DNA of 64,000 nucleotides from Paenibacillus riograndensis SBR5 (GTDB lineage: Bacteria > Bacillota > Bacilli > Paenibacillales > Paenibacillaceae). The stretch lies in the NCBI RefSeq assembly GCF_000981585.1, contig NZ_LN831776.1, positions 4,509,187-4,573,186 of the forward strand. Reading direction: 5' to 3'. Shown one piece after another: positions 17,504 to 24,857 of the stretch; position 1 is the first letter of the stretch; the number at the start of each line of letters is the position of its first letter. The translations under genes were made by a program, and so were the position numbers. The notes beneath the pieces are model-generated. The model had not been told where the DNA came from. It made no database searches and saw only the letters and a program-made list of their open reading frames with translations.

Positions 17504-17532
17504 TTGTGCTGAGAACATTTGTTCCGTATAAT
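17504..17532 (+). promoter_or_regulatory. Sigma-A promoter of the YcaQ-like gene
   Basis: TTGTGC, 17-base spacer, TATAAT (17527-17532). The predicted transcript start near 17539 lies downstream of ATG 17531 and supports the GTG start at 17564. Confidence 0.65.
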
Positions 17533-17563
17533 GGAAATATATTATAAGATCGGAGTGGAAAAC

Positions 17564-18820
17564 GTGACCACTTATCGTCTCAGCAAACAGCAAGCCCGGC
17601 TTTTCCTGCTTCAGCATCAGCGGCTCATATCCGGAGGCCTGCCCCCCGGCAAAGAGGCCATTTACGACTTCGTCCGCCATGTAGGCTGTATACAATATGA
17701 TCCGCTCAGCATTGCCGGGCATAATCATGAACTTGTGCTGCAGGCGCGGATTCCCGGCTTCGTCCCGGAGCTGGCCTCGGAGCTGCTCTACAAGGACAGG
17801 CTGCTGATCGACGGCTGGGACAAAAATATGTCGATCTACTGCACGGAGGACTGGCCGTACTTTCAGCGGCGCAGAGCGATGGCGGCAGAACGCTATCAAG
17901 GGAAAGAGGCACTCGGTGCCATGGTGTCGCATGTCCGGGAAGAATTGACCCGGCGCGGTCCGCTCTCCTCGCTGGATCTGGAGAGCACTGACAAGATAGA
18001 TTGGGCCTGGGCCCCGGCACGCCTATCCCGCGCTGCCATGGAGAGTATGTATTATTGGGGCGAGCTTTCTGTACATCATCGGGTCCATACACGCCGCTAC
18101 TATGATTTCAGTGCGAAGCTGCTGCCTGGGCATCTGCTTGACGCTGAGGACCCTAACGTGACACCTGAACAGCACTTTGACTGGTATGTGCTGCGGAGAA
18201 TCGGCAGCATCGGCCTGCAGTGGAACAAATCCGGAGACGGATGGCTTGGCATCGCAGGTCTGAAGAGCAAGGAGCGGACAGCCGCGATTGAGCGTCTGCT
18301 GCTAAGCGGCTCCCTCCGGGAGGTTCGCGTTGAAGGGGTGAAGCTTCCCCTATATATGCGTACAGCGGATGCGCCCGGACTGGAAGAGATTCTGCTGCGC
18401 GGAGATACCGCTGATGCAGCCGGGGCTGACCCAGGTGCTGATTTCGCCGCCGCGCTGGCCCCGCTTGACAACCTGCTCTGGGACAGAGAGCTGATCTGGC
18501 AATTATTCGGATTCACCTACCGCTGGGAGGTGTACAAGCCGGTTGCTGAACGGGAGTACGGCTATTATGTGCTGCCGCTGCTCTATGGAGACCGTTTCAT
18601 CGCACGGTTTGAACCGGTAATGGATAAGAAGAACGGGGTACTGAATATTCTGCGCTGGTGGTGGGAGCCAGGCACAGACGTAAGCGCGGAGATGATCCCC
18701 GCGCTTACAGCAGCTCTTGGTTCACTCGCGAAGTGTACGCGGGCATCGTCGGTTAAGTTCGCTCCCGGAGTGGCAGAGAGCAACGGGCTTCGGGAGCTGG
18801 AAGCCCGCCTTCAACCTTAG
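17564..18820 (+). CDS. YcaQ/AlkX-family DNA glycosylase (winged helix HTH_42)
   Basis: About 418 residues of the YcaQ (DUF1006, HTH_42) family. Its members unhook interstrand DNA crosslinks or remove bulky alkylated bases. Marks are LSKQQARLFLLQHQRL at the start, VGCIQYDPLSIAGHNHELVLQ near residue 45 (the QxD catalytic motif region), and WDKNMSIYCTEDWPYF. The length fits. GGAG precedes GTG 17564; earlier ATGs lie before the transcript start. It sits alone between the exporter operon and a regulator remnant. Confidence 0.82.
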   Translation: MTTYRLSKQQARLFLLQHQRLISGGLPPGKEAIYDFVRHVGCIQYDPLSIAGHNHELVLQARIPGFVPELASELLYKDRLLIDGWDKNMSIYCTEDWPYFQRRRAMAAERYQGKEALGAMVSHVREELTRRGPLSSLDLESTDKIDWAWAPARLSRAAMESMYYWGELSVHHRVHTRRYYDFSAKLLPGHLLDAEDPNVTPEQHFDWYVLRRIGSIGLQWNKSGDGWLGIAGLKSKERTAAIERLLLSGSLREVRVEGVKLPLYMRTADAPGLEEILLRGDTADAAGADPGADFAAALAPLDNLLWDRELIWQLFGFTYRWEVYKPVAEREYGYYVLPLLYGDRFIARFEPVMDKKNGVLNILRWWWEPGTDVSAEMIPALTAALGSLAKCTRASSVKFAPGVAESNGLRELEARLQP

Positions 18821-18822
18821 AA

Positions 18823-18957
18823 CTGTCCGTTGAACAGGCTGGTGAAGCAGCGGGATACCAGGACATCCAATATTTCAACCGTATTTTCGCCGTTATCCCC
18901 TCCAATCAAAGCGATATCCCCCTGGATGCGCAGTCCGCGATCCGTTGCTGCCTCTAG
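18823..18957 (+). pseudogene. AraC/XylS-type regulator, C-terminal remnant
   Basis: An open frame begins two bases after the glycosylase stop and runs to TAG 18957 with no start codon. It reads LSVEQAGEAAGYQDIQYFNR then IFAVIP, the second helix-turn-helix of AraC regulators (AxxVGYxDxxYFxRxFK). The DNA-binding remainder and sensor domain are absent from the window and the tail departs from the family after IFAVIP. It overlaps the convergent hydrolase stop, so an ancestral AraC gene was probably deleted or replaced here. Confidence 0.65.
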
Positions 18958-20108
18958 GGAATTGCATCAGTGTGTGTCGCCTTTCCAACGACATCCTTGA
19001 TCGCAGCGATGACCGCGTCCGGGCGCTCCAACTGCATAACGTGGCTGGAGTCGGTGAGGACCTGGTGGGTACTATTGGAGGACCAACCGGCTTCTTCGGC
19101 TTGCATGCTGGCCCAAGCTGCTTCCGCACGATTGAACTGTTCGCGCGTGAGTCCACCTGCGGCCCGTTCGGCTTCGCTGAAAGCGCTCCAAGGTTTTCCC
19201 CTGGAGAGCACGGCCAGGGGCAGATGGCCAAGGGTGCGGAATGTGCCGGCCTCACGTAGCGAGTCTTCGAATACGGCTGCCTCCGCGAAGGCGGCTGCAA
19301 GGGATGTCGGCTGATAAGCCGTGATGGCTTTCGCCGTCTGGGACGGCAACTCCGGAACCTCGGCAGCAGGCAGCACTAGCCTCGGCAAACCGGTCCACGC
19401 CACTGCGGCGAGAGCGCGGAACGCGATTGGAATCGGATTGCTCGCCGGCTCGCCGGTGGCCTGAGCAAGACGCGCGGTCTGATCAGGGTGTGAGGCGTCG
19501 ACCAGAACCATCCCGGCGACCTCTTTTCTGTAGTATTTGGTGAACGTCATGACGTACGGGCCACCCATGGACGCACCGACTAAAATATATGGCGGTTGTT
19601 CATTTGCAGCACGCAGCACTTTGTGAAGATCTTCGGCAATCGCGTGACTGTTCCGCTGACCCTTGGCCGGATCGCTCCACATAATGCCGGCCCGGTCATA
19701 GGAGCAAACCCGCGTGAACCGGGCGACCTGTTCCTGGACGGGTTGCCATAGCGCAGATCCGCTTGTATCTGCACCCGCCTCAAGCAAGACAAGCGGTGTG
19801 CCGCGGCCCTGACAATTCAGATGGATCTGGCGGCCGCCTATGTCCACAAGCCTTCCGGGCGCCGGGAAATCCTTAATAGCCCGGCTGCGGGCTGCCTGTT
19901 CATAAATGCCCCCGGTCGAAACCAGCGCGATTGCAAGGATAGAGCCGATGATGGTCACACGCTTTACCCAGGTTCTAATAGATAAACGCATAATCTTTCC
20001 TCCCACTGTAAAAGTAATGTTTTCCTGCTTTCTCTCCGAATGACCCCGGTCCAGCCGCGATGCACGTAGACTATGGCCGGGGGTGGAGGAACCGGTTATC
20101 TGTTTCAT
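18954..20108 (-). CDS. Membrane-anchored alpha/beta hydrolase
   Basis: About 384 residues. A basic N-terminal stretch is followed by one membrane segment (VTIIGSILAIALVSTGGIY), then an alpha/beta hydrolase domain outside the cell: oxyanion region LVLLEAGADTSGSALW, nucleophile elbow GASMGG, and a late His in DSSHVMQLERP. Two starts are credible: ATG 20108 behind AAGGAG, and ATG 19991 behind GGGAGG, which begins just before the anchor. Relatives act as esterases or lipases; substrate unknown. A terminator separates it from the histidine kinase upstream. Confidence 0.82.
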   Translation of the reverse strand: MKQITGSSTPGHSLRASRLDRGHSERKQENITFTVGGKIMRLSIRTWVKRVTIIGSILAIALVSTGGIYEQAARSRAIKDFPAPGRLVDIGGRQIHLNCQGRGTPLVLLEAGADTSGSALWQPVQEQVARFTRVCSYDRAGIMWSDPAKGQRNSHAIAEDLHKVLRAANEQPPYILVGASMGGPYVMTFTKYYRKEVAGMVLVDASHPDQTARLAQATGEPASNPIPIAFRALAAVAWTGLPRLVLPAAEVPELPSQTAKAITAYQPTSLAAAFAEAAVFEDSLREAGTFRTLGHLPLAVLSRGKPWSAFSEAERAAGGLTREQFNRAEAAWASMQAEEAGWSSNSTHQVLTDSSHVMQLERPDAVIAAIKDVVGKATHTDAIP

Positions 20109-20182
20109 GCAAGCTCTCTCCTTTTCATTCATCCAAAGACACTATACCCGTCTTATTTGAAATGAAGATGAACGGAGCGTTA

Positions 20183-20217
20183 CAAAAAAACAATCGGGGG
20201 CCAGAGGCCTCCGATTG
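20183..20217 (-). terminator. Terminator of the two-component operon
   Basis: On the minus strand CAATCGGAGGCC/GGCCCCCGATTG followed by seven T, 40 bases past the kinase stop at 20257. The hydrolase therefore needs its own promoter. Confidence 0.85.
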
Positions 20218-20256
20218 TGATTAAATCAGATAACATAAGCAGCTGTACGGTTGTTA

Positions 20257-21606
20257 TTAGCCCTTCCTGAGCGGCAGCTTCACCGTGAAAACCGAACCCC
20301 CGCCGGGCTCTTCATCCGCCCGGATCTCCCCTTCGTGCAGCTCCACGATAAGCTTGACGATGGACAAACCCAGTCCGTTTCCGCTGACGGCGCGGTCGCG
20401 GGCTTTGTCCACTTTGTGAAACGGCTTGAAAATATCCGTCCGCTGATCCTCCGGTATTCCGATGCCGTTGTCCGTTATGCGGACGACCGCCGACCGGCCG
20501 CCGGCATAGACGCGAATGCAGATCCTTCCATGGACCGGAGTGAATTTAATGCTGTTGCCCAGCAGATTCGTCCATACCTGGCTGAGTTGATCCTCGTCTG
20601 CATGGACGGTTACCGGCTCCAGGTCCAATTCGACGGCGATCTCTTTACCGGACCATTGCGGCTCTAGCGCGATAACGACCTTGCGGAGCTGTTCGTCCAG
20701 CCGGAAAGCCGCCGGTTGGGCGGGATGGCGATCGTGCTGCAAGGAAGAAAGCCGCAGCAGGTTTTGGCTAATCCTGGACAACCTCTCGCTTTCTTCCTCA
20801 ATAATCGTCAGGTAATGCATCCGGCTTTCTTCGCTCATCCGTTTCTGCTTCAAAGCCTTGGCGAAGCCGGAGATGGACGTCAGCGGTGACTGGATCTCAT
20901 GCGATACGTTCGCCACGAATTCCCGCCTCATCCGGTCCAGCTTGGCAAGCTCCTGCGCCATCTCGTTAAAGCTCGTGTTTAGCTGTCCGATCTCATCCTT
21001 GCGGTTCGTCCGGAGCTGCATGTCAAAATGCCCTTGAGCCATTTGCCCGGCCGCATCTCTCAGCCGAAGAAGCGGCTTCACAATTGACCGGGCGGCAGCC
21101 AGTACGAGGAAGCTTCCGATCAGGAACACGGTTAACAGCTCCGTGTTGACTTCTTTGCTCGACTGCAGCCACAATTCATTGCCCTTCAGCATGACGAATA
21201 AGGCATACGACTGACCATCAACCGGAAATGGAAGTCCGACCATCGGATACCGGCCTTCATGCTCGATGTTTCTCGTCACCCCGCCGGACAACACGTGACG
21301 AATCCGTTCCGAGCCGGGAACGACAGGCTCCGATCTGTCTTCCAGCAGCGGATTGCCGGAGGCGTCGAACAGTTGAACCGCATAAATGGATATGCTGGAA
21401 ACGTTGTTCATGAAAGGAATCAATTCCGTTCCAGCGGACGAACGGTAGGTCTGAATGATCTGCTTGCCGTTCGACAGCAAGCTGTTCTCCAACGTGTGAG
21501 CAAACGGTTCACGGAACAGTAGCGTAGACGCGATAGAAGCGATGATGAGACTGGCAACAATGACACCGATGAAGGTAAGGACGATGCGGGTATACAGCGA
21601 TTTAAT
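20257..21606 (-). CDS. Sensor histidine kinase, apparent AUU start
   Basis: About 449 residues if initiated at ATT 21606. Order: first membrane helix (~9-32), extracytoplasmic sensor of ~120 residues, second helix (~157-175), HAMP, HisKA with phospho-acceptor His in ANVSHEIQSPL (~H236), and HATPase with N-box-like SQVWTNLLGNSIKF, DNGIGIP and GNGLGLSIVK. No ATG, GTG or TTG lies upstream of the first helix in this frame, but GGAGG stands nine bases before ATT, which overlaps the regulator's stop (GATTAAA). A TTG at 21492 would lose the first helix. It is coupled to the response regulator gene. Confidence 0.88.
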   Translation of the reverse strand: MKSLYTRIVLTFIGVIVASLIIASIASTLLFREPFAHTLENSLLSNGKQIIQTYRSSAGTELIPFMNNVSSISIYAVQLFDASGNPLLEDRSEPVVPGSERIRHVLSGGVTRNIEHEGRYPMVGLPFPVDGQSYALFVMLKGNELWLQSSKEVNTELLTVFLIGSFLVLAAARSIVKPLLRLRDAAGQMAQGHFDMQLRTNRKDEIGQLNTSFNEMAQELAKLDRMRREFVANVSHEIQSPLTSISGFAKALKQKRMSEESRMHYLTIIEEESERLSRISQNLLRLSSLQHDRHPAQPAAFRLDEQLRKVVIALEPQWSGKEIAVELDLEPVTVHADEDQLSQVWTNLLGNSIKFTPVHGRICIRVYAGGRSAVVRITDNGIGIPEDQRTDIFKPFHKVDKARDRAVSGNGLGLSIVKLIVELHEGEIRADEEPGGGSVFTVKLPLRKG

Positions 21607-22282
21607 CCCGGTACACCTCCAGACGGTAGCCGAGACCGCGCAGCGTTACAATGCGGAAATCCGACTCGTGTCCGGCGAAGCGCTCCCGAAGCCGCTTAAT
21701 GTGTACATCCACGGTCCGCTCATCTCCTTCGTAATCGATGCCCCAAATCTCCGCGATCAGATGATTCCGGGTGAACAACTGCCCCGGATAACTCCCGAGC
21801 TTGTAGAGCAGTTCAAATTCTTTCATGGGCAGGGTGAGCTCCAGACCGTCCTTGTTCACCACCTGGTAGCTTTTGCGGTCCAACCGCAGATCGCCAAGGC
21901 GTATCGTTTGGGAATAGGCGATCCGGTAGCGTTTCAACAGCGCCTTGACCCGAAGCGCAAGCTCCATCGGGTCGAACGGCTTGACGAGATAATCATCGGT
22001 ACCTAGCTTGAAGCCTTTGATGCGGTCCGCCGGCTCGCCTTTCGCGGTAATCATGAGCACCGGCATGTCTCCAAGCTCGCGGAGCCTGGCACACAAGGCC
22101 CAACCGTCCATTCCCGGCATCATGATATCCAGGACAACCAGATCCGGCGGATAGTTCTCAGCGTATTCCAGCGCTTCGGCACCGTTTCCCTTTTGCACGA
22201 CTTCAATTCCTTCGTCTTCGAGGTAGAGCCGCACCAGTTCACGGATATTTGCATCATCGTCTACAACCAGTACTTTGGGCAT
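21602..22282 (-). CDS. OmpR/PhoB-family response regulator
   Basis: 226 residues. The receiver domain has acidic pocket DDD at 8-10, phospho-acceptor D52 (VLDIMMPGMDG), Thr in ITAKGE and K101 (LVKPFD). The C-terminal winged helix (~130-226) ends RTVDVHIKRLRERF and RIVTLRGLGYRLE. A GGGGGGAGG site precedes ATG 22282. It is the first gene of the operon with the kinase. Two TATGAAC copies 11 bp apart upstream suggest autoregulation. The signal is unknown. Confidence 0.93.
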   Translation of the reverse strand: MPKVLVVDDDANIRELVRLYLEDEGIEVVQKGNGAEALEYAENYPPDLVVLDIMMPGMDGWALCARLRELGDMPVLMITAKGEPADRIKGFKLGTDDYLVKPFDPMELALRVKALLKRYRIAYSQTIRLGDLRLDRKSYQVVNKDGLELTLPMKEFELLYKLGSYPGQLFTRNHLIAEIWGIDYEGDERTVDVHIKRLRERFAGHESDFRIVTLRGLGYRLEVYRD

Positions 22283-22329
22283 CCGCCTCCCCCCCTTTCG
22301 GCCTATGCCGCCACATTTTACGACAACTG

Positions 22330-22347
22330 TATGAACTCAATATGAAC
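22330..22347. promoter_or_regulatory. Direct repeats, possible response-regulator box
   Basis: TATGAAC at 22330-22336 and again at 22341-22347, spaced 11 bp start to start. Read on the minus strand they are GTTCATA repeats about 50 bases upstream of the regulator start. OmpR/PhoB proteins bind tandem heptamers of this period. Confidence 0.45.
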
Positions 22348-22525
22348 TTTAACCCCGCAGCTCAGGAAATTAAGGTATATCGAATTGGTTTGCACAGCAA
22401 GTCTACCATTTCGGTGAATATTCTGCGATATGGCATCGGCTTCCACTTACCAAGATGAGCCGCCATGCGTTTGTTGAGATGATTGGGCGGATAGAAATAA
22501 AACAAGAACAAAATTACCCTGGCGG

Positions 22526-22640
22526 GTGAATAGCAACACGGTGCTCACGGCCGCAGGGATCCCCCACCGCTTCAAAATCAACGGGGGCATGCTGAAGACG
22601 GACCGTTGTACTTCTTTGCGATCGATCCGCAGCCCTTACG
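22526..22640 (+). pseudogene. Possible frameshifted remnant of a small protein gene
   Basis: One frame reads NTVLTAAGIPHRFKINGGML and the next frame continues EDGPLYFFAIDP. Joined, this resembles small DUF2007-like signalling proteins (an AGIPHR-type strand then DGPLYFF). No start, binding site or intact frame is present. Weak, by-eye call. Confidence 0.2.
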
Positions 22641-22893
22641 GACAAGAGAGCCGTTATAGAAGATTCGTCTATTCCGCAGGACTACGGACTGAGTCTAATT
22701 CAGAGATGTCTTTATTTGTCCCTTTCCCCTTTATTCCAGGCTCGATCAAACGATATAACGGCTCCTGAGTCCGTATCTGCTGAAAAAGTAAGATTTTTGG
22801 CAAAATAAGGGCTCCTCGGTCCGCATCAGTCCGCGAATAGAACCCCATCCTCCTGCATCGCTTATGTCCAGTGAGGCTTCCAAGATATCCGCA

Positions 22894-22924
22894 TTTTTTT
22901 ACACTGTATAGTTTCCTATTACAA
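22894..22924 (+). repeat. 30-base direct repeat, left copy
   Basis: TTTTTTACACTGTATAGTTTCC and the following eight bases match 23499-23527 at 28 of 30 positions; the two copies bracket the repeat block. Confidence 0.6.
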
Positions 22925-22977
22925 GAACCAAGACGGCTGTCCCATCTTCCACGGGACAGCGCAGCCGTCTTGGTTCT
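22924..22977. repeat. Long hairpin, 16-bp perfect arms
   Basis: AGAACCAAGACGGCTG (22924-22939) pairs with CAGCCGTCTTGGTTCT (22962-22977). The inner part TCCCAT...GGGACA adds pairing. The right arm recurs in the second repeat copy near 50680-50697, the left arm does not. Confidence 0.7.
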
Positions 22978-23240
22978 AGCGTTACCCTGGAGAACGATTC
23001 CCCATGAATCCTACAGCAACTCTTTAAGTGGAAAAAGGTTAACTAATTTGCTGGAGTACCCTCCTTGGGCAGTTGAAGTGGAAAAAGGGACACTAATTCA
23101 GCTCATTTCGCCATTGTTCAGTAAAAATGGCCCAATTAGTTTTACTTTTTCCACTTAACTCTCAGGATTTCTTAATTTTCGGAAAAATAAGTTCCCTTTT
23201 TCCAACTAGCACCTGCGAAGAAACCGGTAAGTAACTTGCT
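22941..23240 (+). repeat. Dispersed ~300-bp repeat, copy A
   Basis: Collinear with 50661-50959 with few substitutions and single-base indels. Inside, AAGTGGAAAAAGG occurs twice directly, followed by CTAATT, and is mirrored by AATTAGTTTTACTTTTTCC and CTTTTTCCACTT, so the RNA would form a long stem. No coding frame. Confidence 0.8.
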
Positions 23241-23498
23241 ATATAAGTTGAACATAAAGAATTCATAAAAAGGGTAGAAGTACGGAGGGGAAGTTTGGAT
23301 ACTTACAGAGCGGTAGCGTCCGCCTGAAAGCTTTCCGTAGGAAAGCTAGCATCGGAAGCATAATCAGTCACAGGATTTCAACCGCAAAAGGCGGTTCCAA
23401 TCAAGAAATTCTTACGACAACAGCGGCTGGAAGTCCAAACATTCCCCGCAGTTACGACCATACCCCACAATGTAAAACTAAAGCTTATATAGTTGGAA

Positions 23499-23527
23499 TT
23501 TTTTACACTGTATAATTTCCTAATACA
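23499..23527 (+). repeat. 30-base direct repeat, right copy
   Basis: TTTTTTACACTGTATAATTTCC and following bases match 22894-22924 with two differences. Confidence 0.6.
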
Positions 23528-23574
23528 ATAAATTAGGGGTAAGTCGCTTCCCCAAAAACATATAAATTATCTTT

Positions 23575-23612
23575 TAAAAAACCACCCCGTAAAACATTCG
23601 AGGTGGCTTTTA
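23575..23612 (-). terminator. Terminator of the ABC-2/HEPN-like operon
   Basis: On the minus strand AAAGCCACC pairs with GGTGGTTTT, followed by T. It lies about 30 bases after the stop at 23643. Confidence 0.75.
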
Positions 23613-23642
23613 TCAGTGAAAGAGTATAAATAACCAGGCCGC

Positions 23643-24107
23643 TCAGATCAAATTCTCTTCTTCAAGTCCCAATTTGCTATACAGCTCGGTACAGTAACCC
23701 TGTAGCTTAATCTCTAGCCTGCAGGCTTTATTCTTGAACCGCTTCAGTTCACGGATCATATGTGCCCTGCCGGCCGGCGTGAAGGTTTCCTGAATCCGTT
23801 CCTTGAAATAGTCATGTACAATATGGTTACGCTGCTTCCATACGGCCTGCAGCTGATTGGTTTCCTCTTCTGAAAAGGGGAAGTGATGCTGGATTTCTTT
23901 GATGAGCTGGCCGAGTGAATTACTCAGCTTGCGCTGATACAGTTCCGCAAGATCCGCTTCTGTTGGCGTTTCCCCCTGAGACAGCTTCGTAAGCAGCAGC
24001 AGGTTGGTCAACTGCTGCTCCAGTGCCTGGCAGTAATAGACGGCCAGACCGAAATAAGCAAATAGCTCTTTGGATTGTTCACTCTCCGGTACTTGCGTGT
24101 CCTTCAT
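23643..24107 (-). CDS. HEPN-like helical protein, 154 aa
   Basis: All-helical, acidic protein carrying RNHIVHDYF near residue 96, which fits the RxxxxH signature of HEPN nucleases (R, polar residue, three residues, His). Starts at ATG 24107 behind GGGAGG, 39 bases after the ABC-2 permease stop, so it belongs to that operon. There is no MNT antitoxin partner beside it. It may be a nucleic-acid-processing protein, or a helical bundle whose motif is coincidental. Confidence 0.6.
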   Translation of the reverse strand: MKDTQVPESEQSKELFAYFGLAVYYCQALEQQLTNLLLLTKLSQGETPTEADLAELYQRKLSNSLGQLIKEIQHHFPFSEEETNQLQAVWKQRNHIVHDYFKERIQETFTPAGRAHMIRELKRFKNKACRLEIKLQGYCTELYSKLGLEEENLI

Positions 24108-24146
24108 CGTTCCTCCCGTTCCTCCTTCTTTCTATAATTTAATGAC

Positions 24147-24857
24147 TCACAAGCTTTTGCGGTCATCCATCCGGCTGGAGCGGTATAGATAAAATCCGAT
24201 TAACAGCACTATATAGACCAGCGCATGCACAAAGGCTCCAGTCACCCGCATTAAAGACAAGTTATCGGCATTCATCAGAACATCCATCACCGGAGCTGCC
24301 GGTGGAAGCAGAAGATGTACATAAGGACCTGGAATGATTGCGCTCATTTTGTTCGCCCCTATGGAGATTATAAGAACCGTAAGCAGAAGACCGGCGGCGT
24401 AGCTGGTTTTGGGTACCCAGGAAGCCTGAAGATACAAAGAGACAGCCGTACCTAACAGACCCAGCAGAAAATGTCCGGCGAAGGCGAGTGTCATTCTGTA
24501 TAAACCTGCCGGTTCATCAAACTTTCCGGTAACCACCGGAAAGATCACAATCAGCAGGGCAAGCAGCAAGATAAACAGACCCAGGGTAAGCAATGTACCG
24601 AGGTTATATCTCATCTTGCTCCTTGCCTGAACAATCGATACCTGCCGCTGTACCGGATGCTCGTGATTCAGAAAGCTTAGCCCCAACCAGGCAGAACCGG
24701 CAAAAAGGATAATGGCTGTGGCTGCATAGCTGTTCATTACAGGATTAGGGGTATAGGAATAGAGGATCAGTACCGCAATAATCGTACCGGCAACAGGCCC
24801 GAAATACCGCTGGGAAATCGTATAGCTGCGAAGCAGATAGACCATTAACGCCCTCAT
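24147..24857 (-). CDS. ABC-2 type transporter permease
   Basis: 236 residues with six hydrophobic segments, roughly 18-36, 42-60, 84-106, 120-143, 153-172 and 212-230, typical of an ABC-2 permease. ATG 24857 overlaps the ATPase stop as ATGA, with GAGGAGG before it. Together the two would form a two-component exporter or membrane-stress transporter. No substrate signal. Confidence 0.82.
   Translation of the reverse strand: MRALMVYLLRSYTISQRYFGPVAGTIIAVLILYSYTPNPVMNSYAATAIILFAGSAWLGLSFLNHEHPVQRQVSIVQARSKMRYNLGTLLTLGLFILLLALLIVIFPVVTGKFDEPAGLYRMTLAFAGHFLLGLLGTAVSLYLQASWVPKTSYAAGLLLTVLIISIGANKMSAIIPGPYVHLLLPPAAPVMDVLMNADNLSLMRVTGAFVHALVYIVLLIGFYLYRSSRMDDRKSL

Larger units (their letters stand above)
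22283..23642. other. Gene-poor, repeat-rich intergenic block (1.36 kb)
   Basis: No intact gene recognised. It contains, in order: response-regulator box repeats (22330-22347), a frameshifted coding remnant (~22526-22640), an imperfect inverted repeat with arms 22648-22658 and 22754-22764, a 16-bp-arm hairpin, a copy of a dispersed ~300-bp repeat, several small hairpins (for example AACCGC/GCGGTT near 23380), and two near-identical 30-base direct repeats bracketing the block. Confidence 0.6.

Noticed and set aside
22941..23240. CRISPR array in the repeated AAGTGGAAAAAGG region
   Set aside because: Units are few, irregularly spaced and partly inverted, with no unique spacers and no cas genes.
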